NCBI GenBank assembly: GCA_017415775.1
Contig: JAFQFC010000007.1
Location: forward strand, 1-38,881
DNA length: 38,881 bases
Source of the DNA: Oscillospiraceae bacterium
Lineage (GTDB): Bacteria > Bacillota > Clostridia > Oscillospirales > Oscillospiraceae
Direction of reading: 5' to 3'
The notes below the pieces were generated by a model that did no database searches, was not told the origin of the DNA, and worked only from the letters and a program-made list of their open reading frames with translations. This document shows positions 7,113 through 14,250 of the stretch, piece by piece. How positions within the stretch are numbered: position 1 is the first letter of the stretch; every line of letters starts with the position of its first letter. The position numbers and the translations under genes are program-made.

Positions 7113-7141
7113 TTGACAAATCCATTCCCGTGTGTTACCAT
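7113..7141 (+). promoter_or_regulatory. Promoter of the amino-acid ABC transporter operon
   Basis: Perfect TTGACA (7113-7118), 17-bp spacer, TACCAT (7136-7141), giving a leader of about 50 nt before the ATG at 7198. Confidence 0.65.
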
Positions 7142-7197
7142 AAGCCACGATAAGAGAAGCGGCCTGCTTCCCATTTTAGGAAAAGAGGTTTACGACG

Positions 7198-8040
7198 ATG
7201 AAAAAGCTGATTGCACTGATGCTCCTCACCCTGATGCTCCTGTCCCTGACTGCCTGCGGCAGCAGCGGCGGTGAAGAAAAGGACCGTCTGGCCCAGATCA
7301 AGGAAGCCGGAAAGATCACCATGGTCACTGAGCCCTACTTCGCTCCCATGGAGTTCATTGATCCCAACAAGACCGGCGCCGACCAGTTCCAGGGCGTGGA
7401 TATCGAGATCGCCAAGTACATTGCCGACAAGCTCGGTGTGGAGCTGGAGATCGTTGCCATGGACTTCACTCCCCTGCTGGTGGCCATGGCCGACGGCAAG
7501 TATGACATGTCCCTCTCCGCCATTGCCTACTCCCCCGACCGTGCCGAGGCCATGAACCTGTCCAACGTTTACTACTCTGCCGGCGGCGGCTACGGCTTCA
7601 TCTGCCGCAGCGAGGATGTGGATAAGTACACCTCCATCGCCTCTCTGGATGGCGCCACCGTCATCACCCAGAGCGGTTCCGTGCAGGAGTACCTGTACAA
7701 CGACCAGATCAAGGACGCCGTGAAGGTCAAGGAGTTCAAGCTGGTGGATAACATGACCACCGCTTATCTGGCCGTGTCCGAAGGCAAGGCCGATGTGTGC
7801 GTCTGCTCCCTCTCCTCTGCCGAGCTGTATGCCGACGCCAACGGCGGTCTGGCCTGCCCCGCCTTCCAGCTGGAGGTTGACCCCAACATGAACGGCACCG
7901 TGGTGGCTCTGGCCCCCGAGGGTACCGACAGCCTGATGGAAGTCATCAACGAGTGCATCGCTGAGCTGACTGCCGCCGGCAAGATCGATGAATGGAACAC
8001 CGAGTACAAGGCCTACGCCCTGAAGCTGGGCATCGAATAA
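7198..8040 (+). CDS. Amino-acid ABC transporter substrate-binding lipoprotein
   Basis: A 280-residue extracellular solute-binding protein of family 3 (polar amino acids). Residues 1-19 form a lipoprotein signal peptide with lipobox LTAC and the lipidated Cys20, followed by a Gly/Ser linker. The mature part has family landmarks: YFAPMEF near residue 45, FQGVDIEIAKYIADKLG near 65, and the second lobe from about 140 to 230. It should sit on the outer face of the membrane, capture an amino acid and deliver it to the permease at 8070. First gene of a four-gene operon (binding protein, permease, ATPase, M20 hydrolase). The ligand cannot be told from sequence; the neighbours favour an amino acid, small dipeptide or conjugated amino acid. 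Confidence 0.9.
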   Translation: MKKLIALMLLTLMLLSLTACGSSGGEEKDRLAQIKEAGKITMVTEPYFAPMEFIDPNKTGADQFQGVDIEIAKYIADKLGVELEIVAMDFTPLLVAMADGKYDMSLSAIAYSPDRAEAMNLSNVYYSAGGGYGFICRSEDVDKYTSIASLDGATVITQSGSVQEYLYNDQIKDAVKVKEFKLVDNMTTAYLAVSEGKADVCVCSLSSAELYADANGGLACPAFQLEVDPNMNGTVVALAPEGTDSLMEVINECIAELTAAGKIDEWNTEYKAYALKLGIE

Positions 8041-8069
8041 TCCCAACATCCGACAGGAGCTGACAGAAC

Positions 8070-8717
8070 ATGGATAAGATCCTGAAAATCCTGATCAAAT
8101 ACTACCCGGTCTTTCTGGAAGGCCTGTGGGGCACCCTGTGGGTCAGCGCCGTTGTGGTGGCGCTGGGCTCGGTGCTGGGTCTGCTGATCGCCACCTTCCG
8201 CATGAGCAAGGTCAAGCCCCTGAGCTGGCTGGCCGACGCCTACATCGAGGTGCTGCGCGGCACACCCGTCCTGCTGCAGCTGTATGTGTTCTACTTTGCC
8301 ATGCCTGACAATGTCCCCGAGGCAGTCAGCATCATCGTGGCACTGGTGGTCAACGCTTCGGCCTACATCTCCGAGATCATCCGCGCCGGTATCGGCGCCG
8401 TGGACAAGGGCCAGTGGGAGGCCGCCAAGAGTCTGGGCCTTTCCAACAAGAACATCATGTCCCGTGTCATTCTGCCCCAGGCCACCAAGAATATTCTGCC
8501 GGCCCTGTGCAACGAGTTTATCACCACCATCAAGGGTACGTCCCTTGCCTCCGTGTTTTTCGTAGGCGAGCTGATGACCAGCTTCAAGACCATCCAGTCC
8601 GCCACCTTCCTGCCCCTGCCGGCCCTGATCATCGTGGGCATGATTTACTTTACTTTGAACTTCGTTCTCTCCCGCCTGCTGCGTGTTCTGGAAAGGAGGC
8701 TGGCTGTCAGTGACTGA
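8070..8717 (+). CDS. Amino-acid ABC transporter permease (HisM/GlnP type)
   Basis: A 215-residue permease with about five membrane segments and the family 3 core: [18 protein letters not shown] near residue 54 and the coupling-helix EAA loop [17 protein letters not shown] near 115, which contacts the ATPase. The length is typical of polar amino-acid permeases, which often work as homodimers; only one permease gene is present here, in line with that. The ATG at 8070 follows AGGAG by 10 nt and lies 29 nt after the binding-protein stop. Its 3' end overlaps the likely start of the ATPase gene by 8 nt, so translation is probably coupled. Confidence 0.92.
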   Translation: MDKILKILIKYYPVFLEGLWGTLWVSAVVVALGSVLGLLIATFRMSKVKPLSWLADAYIEVLRGTPVLLQLYVFYFAMPDNVPEAVSIIVALVVNASAYISEIIRAGIGAVDKGQWEAAKSLGLSNKNIMSRVILPQATKNILPALCNEFITTIKGTSLASVFFVGELMTSFKTIQSATFLPLPALIIVGMIYFTLNFVLSRLLRVLERRLAVSD

Positions 8718-9444
8718 TATCATCATCCGTACCGAAGGCTTGAAAAAGAACTTCGGCGATCTGGAGGTCCTGAAGGGCATCGACGTCTCCATCCGCCGGG
8801 GCGAAGTGGTCTCCATCATCGGCCCCTCCGGCGGCGGCAAGTCCACCTTCCTGCGCTGCCTGAACCTGCTGGAGCAGCCCACCGCCGGCAAGGTCTTTTT
8901 CAAGGAGCAGGACATCACCGACAAGAAGATGGATACCTGCAAGTTCCGTCAGCAGATCGGCATGGTGTTCCAGAACTTCAACGTCTTTCCCAACATGACG
9001 GTGCTGGAAAACATCACCCTCACCCCCATTCTGGAAAAGAAGGTCCCCAAGGCCCAGGCCGAAGAGGAGGCCATGGCCCTGCTGAAGCGTGTGGGCCTGG
9101 AGGATAAGGCCAACGAATATCCCCGCAAGCTCTCCGGCGGTCAGAAGCAGCGCCTCGCCATCGTCCGGGCTCTGGCCATGCAGCCGGATGTGATGCTCTT
9201 TGACGAGCCCACCTCCGCCCTGGACCCGGAAATGGTCAAGGAAGTGCTGAACGTCATCACCGAGCTGACCAAAAGCGGCATGACCATCCTCATCGTTACC
9301 CACGAGATGGGCTTCGCCCGGGAGGTATCCGACCGTGTGCTGTTCATCTGTGACGGCATCATCAAGGAAGAGGGCCGCCCCGAGCAGATCTTCACCTGCC
9401 CCCGCGACCCCAGCACCATCAAGTTCCTGAGCATGGTATTGTAA
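8710..9444 (+). CDS. Amino-acid ABC transporter ATP-binding protein (GlnQ type)
   Basis: A 244-residue ATPase of the polar amino-acid uptake group. Motifs in order: Walker [10 protein letters not shown] (near 38), Q-loop [11 protein letters not shown] (near 85), signature LSGGQKQR (near 142), Walker [13 protein letters not shown] (near 162) and the H-loop THEMGFA (near 198). A longer frame opens with an ATG at 8683, but AAAGGAGG inside that extension places the GTG at 8710 at correct spacing, overlapping the permease end by 8 nt; the protein then begins directly with the usual first strand. It powers uptake with the two preceding gene products. Confidence 0.92.
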   Translation: MTDIIIRTEGLKKNFGDLEVLKGIDVSIRRGEVVSIIGPSGGGKSTFLRCLNLLEQPTAGKVFFKEQDITDKKMDTCKFRQQIGMVFQNFNVFPNMTVLENITLTPILEKKVPKAQAEEEAMALLKRVGLEDKANEYPRKLSGGQKQRLAIVRALAMQPDVMLFDEPTSALDPEMVKEVLNVITELTKSGMTILIVTHEMGFAREVSDRVLFICDGIIKEEGRPEQIFTCPRDPSTIKFLSMVL

Positions 9445-9462
9445 TCAAAGGAGGACCCAACT

Positions 9463-10905
9463 ATGACACAAGTGGAACAGGTCAAAGCGCTGGTAGAGCG
9501 TACTGCCGATAAAACCGTGGCGCTGGCCAAAGAAATCTGGGAATACGCCGAAATTTCCTACGAAGAGTTCAAGTCTGCCGCAGCGCTCATCGAGGCGCTG
9601 AAGGCTGAGGGCTTTACCATCGAAGAGGGCATCGCCGATATGCCCACCGCCTTTACCGCCACCTACACCTCCGGCAGCGGCAAGCCTGTCATGGCCCTGC
9701 TGGCCGAGTACGATGCGCTGGCCGGTCTGAGCCAGAAGGCCGCCTGCCCCGTCTGCGACCCGGTGGAGCCCGGCGGACAGGGCCATGGCTGCGGCCATAA
9801 CCTGCTGGGTGCCGGCTGCTTCGCCGCCGCCGTTGCCCTGAAGGACTATCTGGCCGACGGCAACAAGGACGGCACCGTGATCTTCTTCGGCTGTCCCGCC
9901 GAGGAAGGCGCCGGCTCCAAGCAGTTCATCGCCCGTGCCGGCTACTTCGACAATGTGGACTTCGCCTACACCTGGCATCCCGCCACCATCAATGAGGTGG
10001 GCTCCAAGGGCAGCGTAGCCATCATGGGCGCCAACTTCACCTTTGACGGTGTGGCCGCCCACGCCGGCGGCCAGCCCCACCTGGGCCGCAGCGCTCTGGA
10101 CGCCATCGAGCTGATGAACGTGGGCTGCAACTACCTGCGTGAGCATATGATCGACGCCGCCCGCATCCACTACGCCTACTCCGATCCCGGCGGCACCGCC
10201 CCCAACGTGGTGCAGAGCCACGCCGTCATCAAGTATGAGGTCCGTGCTCCCAAGACCAGCCAGGCCCAGGAGCTGTTCACCCGTGTGGTGGATGTGGCCA
10301 AGGGTGCTGCGCTGATGACCGGCACCAAGATGCAGTATGAGGTGACCATGGCCTTCTCCGATTATGTGCCCAACCGCACCCTGGGCGCCGTGGCCGATGA
10401 ATGTCTGCAGGCGCTGGGCGCTCCGGAATGGACCGAAGCCGACTACGAGACGGCAGCGCAGTTCCTGCGCACCTATCCCAAGGCCACCATGGTGGCCATC
10501 AAGGAGAACCTTTACGCCCACTTCGACCCCGACGAGCTGGAAGTGATGCTGAAAAAGCCGCTGCACAGCAGCATCTATCCCTTCAACCCCAAGGAGACGG
10601 GCTACAGCTCCGGCTCCACCGACGTAGGCGACGTGGGCTACGCCACCCCCACCGTCATGTTCAATGTGGCCACCGCCTGCCTGGGCAATGTGGGCCACTC
10701 CTGGCAGAACACGGCCTTCGCCTGCTCCGACATCGGCATGAAGGGTACGCTCCGTGCCGCCGAGGTGATGACGCTGGCCGCCATCCGCACCATGGAGCAG
10801 CCGGAGCTCATCGAAAAGGCCAAGGAGGAATTGATCAAAAAGAACGGCGGCAAATACCTTTGCCCCCTGCCGGACTATGTGGTTCCTCCCATCGGCAAAT
10901 ATTAA
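9463..10905 (+). CDS. M20 family peptidase, AbgB-like (aminobenzoyl-glutamate hydrolase subunit B type)
   Basis: A 480-residue cytoplasmic metallohydrolase, nearly the length of E. coli AbgB (about 481). It shows LLAEYDALAG (near 78), the metal motif GHGCGHNLLGAG (near 107), the catalytic CPAEEGAGSK (near 145), YTWHPA (near 168) and NVGHSWQNTAF with the last His near 410. AbgB works with AbgA to release glutamate from p-aminobenzoyl-glutamate; many AbgB-like enzymes act on other N-acyl or dipeptide amides. It follows the ATPase by 18 nt in the same operon, so its substrate is probably what the transporter imports. Another M20 enzyme is encoded on the opposite strand at 5780-6982; whether they form an AbgA/AbgB-like pair is open. 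Confidence 0.85.
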   Translation: MTQVEQVKALVERTADKTVALAKEIWEYAEISYEEFKSAAALIEALKAEGFTIEEGIADMPTAFTATYTSGSGKPVMALLAEYDALAGLSQKAACPVCDPVEPGGQGHGCGHNLLGAGCFAAAVALKDYLADGNKDGTVIFFGCPAEEGAGSKQFIARAGYFDNVDFAYTWHPATINEVGSKGSVAIMGANFTFDGVAAHAGGQPHLGRSALDAIELMNVGCNYLREHMIDAARIHYAYSDPGGTAPNVVQSHAVIKYEVRAPKTSQAQELFTRVVDVAKGAALMTGTKMQYEVTMAFSDYVPNRTLGAVADECLQALGAPEWTEADYETAAQFLRTYPKATMVAIKENLYAHFDPDELEVMLKKPLHSSIYPFNPKETGYSSGSTDVGDVGYATPTVMFNVATACLGNVGHSWQNTAFACSDIGMKGTLRAAEVMTLAAIRTMEQPELIEKAKEELIKKNGGKYLCPLPDYVVPPIGKY

Positions 10906-10907
10906 GA

Positions 10908-10940
10908 AAAAAAGAAGACCCGCAGAGGGTCTTCTTTTTT
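10908..10940 (+). terminator. Terminator of the ABC transporter operon
   Basis: 14-bp stem (10908-10921 with 10927-10940), loop GCAGA, 3' arm ending in TTTTTT. It starts just after the AbgB-like stop codon. Confidence 0.88.
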
Positions 10941-10948
10941 GTTTGCCG

Positions 10949-10977
10949 TTGCGTTTTCCCGTTTCTTTTGCTATAAT
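10949..10977 (+). promoter_or_regulatory. Promoter of the AGCS symporter gene
   Basis: TTGCGT (10949-10954), 17-bp spacer, perfect TATAAT (10972-10977) with extended TGC. Confidence 0.65.
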
Positions 10978-11011
10978 GAACACGAAATCTTAACAGAAAG
11001 AAGGATATTCT

Positions 11012-12430
11012 ATGAGCGATATTCTTGCCGCCATTGACGGCGTCGTCAACAGCATCAGCGGCTTCCTGTACGATCCGTGGGTGCCGGTGTTCCTGCTGGC
11101 CGCAGGTCTGTACTTCACCCTGCGCACCGGCCTGATCCAGGTCCGCCTGTTCGGCGAATCCATCCGCGTGGTCACCGAAAAACCCAAGGATAAGGACGGC
11201 ATCTCCTCCTTCGCCGCACTGATGGTCTCCACCGCCTCCCGTGTGGGTACCGGCAACATCGTGGGCGTGTCCACCGCCATCTGCGTGGGTGGTTACGGTG
11301 CCGTGTTCTGGATGTGGGTCACCGCCATCCTCGGCGGCGCTTCCGCCTTCATCGAGTCTACCCTGGCCCAGATCTACAAGAAGCGTGACAAGGACGGCAG
11401 CAGCTACGGCGGCCCCTCCTACTACATCGAGGCAGGCCTGAAGCAGCGCTGGCTGGGTATCATCTTCGCCGTGGTACTCATCTGCACCTACGCCATCGGC
11501 TACAACCTGCTGGCTTCCTACAACCTGCAGTCCTCCTTCTCCGGCTTCGGCTTCTACAACAAGTCCACCCCCATCATCATCGGTGCTGTGCTGGCCGTGC
11601 TGTTCGCCCTGTGCATCCTGGGCGGTGCCAAGCGCCTGACCAACATCACCGGCGTGCTGGTTCCCATCATGGGTGTCATCTACATTCTGGTGGCCCTCAT
11701 CGTGATTCTCATCAACATCAAGCATGTCCCCGGCGTGTTTGCCAACATCTTCGCCGGTGCCTTTGACTTCAAGGCCATCTTCGGCGGCTTCGCCGGCAGC
11801 GCCATGATGCAGGGCATCAAGCGTGGTCTGTACTCCAACGAGGCCGGTATGGGTTCCGCTCCCAACGCCGCCGCCACCGCCGACGTGTCCCACCCCGCCA
11901 AGCAGGGTCTGGTACAGATGCTGTCCGTGTTCATCGACACCCTGCTGATCTGCACCGCCACCGCTCTGATGTGCCTGTCCAGCGGCATCGCTCCCGTGGC
12001 GGAGCTGCAGGGCGCTCCCTATGTGCAGCAGACCATGGCCGCTACGCTGGGTGCTTTCGGCCCCATCTTCATCGCCGTGTCCATGTGCCTGTTCGCCTTC
12101 ACCACCCTCATCGGCAACTACTATTACTGCGAAGGCTGCCTGAAGTACATCCTCAAGCGCAGCCCCTCCAAGACCTTCATGACCGCTTTCCGTCTCATCG
12201 CCACCGCCATCGTCTTCGTCGGTGCACTGGTGAGCGCCGGTCTCGCCTGGGACACCGCCGACCTCTTCCAGGCCATCATGGTGGTCATCAATATCCCCGT
12301 CATTATCCTGCTGGGCAAGCCCGCTCTGGACGCCCTGAAGGACTACCAGCGCCAGCGTAAGGAAGGCAAGGATCCTGTCTTCAAGGCTGCAAACATCGGT
12401 CTGAAGCAGAAGACCGACTTCTGGAACTAA
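11012..12430 (+). CDS. Alanine/glycine:cation symporter (AGCS family)
   Basis: A 472-residue Na+- or H+-coupled amino-acid importer of the AGCS (sodium:alanine symporter) family, with about eleven hydrophobic segments. Family landmarks are FAALMVSTASRVGTGNIVG near residue 69, the conserved core with Gly-rich turns, and GLYSNEAGMGSAPNAAA near 272, the most characteristic AGCS motif. Substrates are usually alanine or glycine. It has its own promoter and terminator, so it is not part of the ABC operon, but lies next to two M20 hydrolases and an epimerase that could generate or consume alanine-containing peptides. The ATG at 11012 follows AAGAAGGA at normal spacing. Confidence 0.92.
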   Translation: MSDILAAIDGVVNSISGFLYDPWVPVFLLAAGLYFTLRTGLIQVRLFGESIRVVTEKPKDKDGISSFAALMVSTASRVGTGNIVGVSTAICVGGYGAVFWMWVTAILGGASAFIESTLAQIYKKRDKDGSSYGGPSYYIEAGLKQRWLGIIFAVVLICTYAIGYNLLASYNLQSSFSGFGFYNKSTPIIIGAVLAVLFALCILGGAKRLTNITGVLVPIMGVIYILVALIVILINIKHVPGVFANIFAGAFDFKAIFGGFAGSAMMQGIKRGLYSNEAGMGSAPNAAATADVSHPAKQGLVQMLSVFIDTLLICTATALMCLSSGIAPVAELQGAPYVQQTMAATLGAFGPIFIAVSMCLFAFTTLIGNYYYCEGCLKYILKRSPSKTFMTAFRLIATAIVFVGALVSAGLAWDTADLFQAIMVVINIPVIILLGKPALDALKDYQRQRKEGKDPVFKAANIGLKQKTDFWN

Positions 12431-12436
12431 ATCTAA

Positions 12437-12475
12437 AAAAGAAGGGAGAAAAGCGACGCTTTTCTCCCTTCTTTT
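12437..12475 (+). terminator. Terminator of the AGCS gene
   Basis: 18-bp near-perfect stem (12437-12454 with 12458-12475), loop GAC, ending CTTTTG. Confidence 0.85.
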
Positions 12476-12476
12476 G

Positions 12477-12505
12477 TTGACGATTGGCCTGTTTCGCGCT
12501 AAAAT
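12477..12505 (+). promoter_or_regulatory. Promoter of the small coiled-coil gene
   Basis: TTGACG (12477-12482), 17-bp spacer, TAAAAT (12500-12505), directly abutting the preceding terminator. Confidence 0.65.
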
Positions 12506-12532
12506 AAGAAAAACAGAAACGGAGGAGGCGCC

Positions 12533-12979
12533 ATGAGCGACAAGCCGCTGGACAATTTAAGCAAAGACGAGCTGATCGCTCTGGTGCAGTCTTTGCAGCA
12601 GCAGCTGGAAAGCCGGGTCCTCGTCATGGAGGAAGCCGGGTCCATTGCCCGGGCCGCCATGGAACTCAACGGCGTGTTTTTGGCTTCCCAGCGGGCCGCC
12701 GACCAGTATCTGGAAAGTGCGGAGGCCATGCAGGCCCGGCGTGAAGCGGAGTATTACCGCCGTCTGGCCGAGGCCGAGCAGCAGGCCCAGGTCATGCTGA
12801 TAGAGACCCAGAACCAGTGCCGCATCCTGCTGGCGCAGGCCCGGCAAGGCGCCGATTACTATTGGGCCGAGCTGCAGAAGAAAGCCCAGCAGCTCATGTC
12901 TCAGCCGGAACTGCAGCAGCTGCTGCAGGCTGCCGCCAGCTCCGAGCCGTCTGTGGAGTGCTTTGGCCCGGACGATTAA
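12533..12979 (+). CDS. Small coiled-coil protein of unknown function
   Basis: A 148-residue soluble protein that I do not recognise. It has no signal peptide or membrane segment. Residues about 10-30 and 60-115 are rich in Glu, Gln, Ala, Arg and Leu with heptad-like spacing and should form long coiled-coil helices, interrupted by an Ala-rich middle; the tail is acidic. Overall it resembles DivIVA/SepF-neighbour or ATPase stator-like helical proteins in style only; no motif ties it to a family. Translation from the ATG at 12533 is well supported by GGAGGAGG, and it is a single-gene unit with a good promoter and terminator, so it is a real gene. Confidence 0.75.
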   Translation: MSDKPLDNLSKDELIALVQSLQQQLESRVLVMEEAGSIARAAMELNGVFLASQRAADQYLESAEAMQARREAEYYRRLAEAEQQAQVMLIETQNQCRILLAQARQGADYYWAELQKKAQQLMSQPELQQLLQAAASSEPSVECFGPDD

Positions 12980-12994
12980 AACTCTATACGACGC

Positions 12995-13024
12995 AAAAAG
13001 AGGACGCAGCAGCGTCCTCTTTTT
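12995..13024. terminator. Bidirectional terminator between coiled-coil gene and XRE pair
   Basis: 13-bp stem AAAAAGAGGACGC (12995-13007) with its complement (13012-13024), loop AGCA, T-run on both strands. Confidence 0.85.
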
Positions 13025-13546
13025 TTATTTCTTCGCTTCGTCGTCCAGCCCCAGATCCTGCCGGATCTTTTTCGGCGACGCCTCGTGCAGCACGTCATGG
13101 AACAACTCGCTGAATTTGCCGCCCCGCACCTCGGCAATGCCGATAACCAACAGCGCCCAACTCAGCAGGTACAGCCACAGCAAATCACCGAGAAACCAGT
13201 ATTCAAAAGGCCCCATATTGGTGTGTGCAATGCTCCATTGAATCGTCATCACCAACACACCCGCCATTCCCAGCACCGTTACGACCCACGCCACGATGCG
13301 CTGTTCCAACGAGTCTTTTCTCTGCGGCACGGCGACTCGGTCTTCCGTCCACTTCTCCCGCAGCAGATAGTCGCAGCTGACGCCGAAAAGGTCACTGAGC
13401 TCCACCACGTTCACCGTGTCCGGCACGGCGGTGTCGGACTCCCAGCGGGACAGCGCCTGCCGTGTTACGCCGATGCGCCCGGCCAATTCCTCCTGCGACC
13501 AGCCCCGGGCCTTCCGCAGCGCCAAAATCTTCTCACCCAGCGTCAT
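13025..13546 (-). CDS. Membrane-anchored XRE family regulator (second of a tandem pair)
   Basis: A 173-residue protein with an N-terminal Cro/C1-type helix-turn-helix (about 1-60: WSQEELAGRIGVTRQALSRWE) followed by a short linker, two to three hydrophobic segments (about 88-150) and a charged C-terminal tail VLHEASPKKIRQDLGLDD. The HTH would bind DNA from the inner face of the membrane. Its start ATG overlaps the stop of the upstream paralogue in an ATGA tetranucleotide, so translation is coupled. The HTH and tail are nearly identical to the upstream gene while the membrane part differs. Regulators of this build often autoregulate or respond to envelope or peptide signals; no target is evident here. 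Confidence 0.85.
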   Translation of the reverse strand: MTLGEKILALRKARGWSQEELAGRIGVTRQALSRWESDTAVPDTVNVVELSDLFGVSCDYLLREKWTEDRVAVPQRKDSLEQRIVAWVVTVLGMAGVLVMTIQWSIAHTNMGPFEYWFLGDLLWLYLLSWALLVIGIAEVRGGKFSELFHDVLHEASPKKIRQDLGLDDEAKK

Positions 13547-14115
13547 GGCCGCTCCTCCTTGTCATCCAGCCCCAGATCCTGCCGGATCTTTTTCGGCGAC
13601 GCTTCGTGCAGCACATCTTTTACAAAAGCAGAGACTTCTTTACGTCGCAGCAAAACAATTCCTACTCCCAGCACAAGCCAGCAAAAGAGCGGAAGCCACA
13701 GCAAATTGCGCTCCATCCACACCGTAAACCAGCGGATGATCTCGAGTTTTATGCCCGCAAGCCGACCGGACGCAGAAGCACCGCTCCAACATGGTAAAAC
13801 ACAGCCCAAAATCAGCGTCGTCAGCGTTCCTACAGCACCCAGCACCGTTACGACCCACGCCACGATGCGCTGTTCCAACGAGTCTTTTTTCTGCGGCACG
13901 GCGACTCGGTCTTCCGTCCACTTCTCCCGCAGCAGATAGTCGCAGCTAACGCCGAAAAGGTCACTGAGCTCCACCACGTTCACCGTGTCCGGCACGGCGG
14001 CGCCGGACTCCCAGCGGGACAGCGCCTGCCGTGTCACGCCGATGCGCCCGGCCAATTCCTCCTGCGACCAGCCCCGGGCCTTCCGCAGCGTCAAAATCTT
14101 CTCACCCAGCGTCAT
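13543..14115 (-). CDS. Membrane-anchored XRE family regulator (first of a tandem pair)
   Basis: A 190-residue paralogue of the next gene. The HTH (about 1-60) differs from its partner at only a few residues, the shared segment WTEDRVAVPQ follows, then a longer and quite different membrane portion (about 90-165, with extra Trp and Cys residues), and the same tail VLHEASPKKIRQDLGLDD. The frame is open further upstream (to 14205) but those codons cover the promoter, and the ATG at 14115 is preceded by AAAGGAGG at 7 nt, so I start there. Retained ends with diverged middles suggest duplication followed by divergence of a sensing part. Function inferred only from the HTH. Confidence 0.85.
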   Translation of the reverse strand: MTLGEKILTLRKARGWSQEELAGRIGVTRQALSRWESGAAVPDTVNVVELSDLFGVSCDYLLREKWTEDRVAVPQKKDSLEQRIVAWVVTVLGAVGTLTTLILGCVLPCWSGASASGRLAGIKLEIIRWFTVWMERNLLWLPLFCWLVLGVGIVLLRRKEVSAFVKDVLHEASPKKIRQDLGLDDKEERP

Positions 14116-14138
14116 GTACCGCACCTCCTTTTGCCTGT

Positions 14139-14167
14139 ATTGTACCTGTTTTCGCCCCGACTGTCCA
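14139..14167 (-). promoter_or_regulatory. Promoter of the XRE pair
   Basis: Minus strand: TGGACA (14167-14162), 17-bp spacer, TACAAT (14144-14139). It rules out the longer reading of the first XRE gene. Confidence 0.65.
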
Positions 14168-14211
14168 CCCATTTCCCTTTTCAAATCCGCAACCAGACTT
14201 TCCATCCAAGA

Positions 14212-14247
14212 AAAAACACGGCAGAACCTCCGTTCTGCCGTGTTTTT
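14212..14247 (-). terminator. Terminator of ftsK
   Basis: 16-bp perfect stem, 14212-14227 with 14232-14247, four-base loop, ending in TTTTT on the minus strand just after the ftsK stop. Confidence 0.88.
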
Positions 14248-14250
14248 AGC

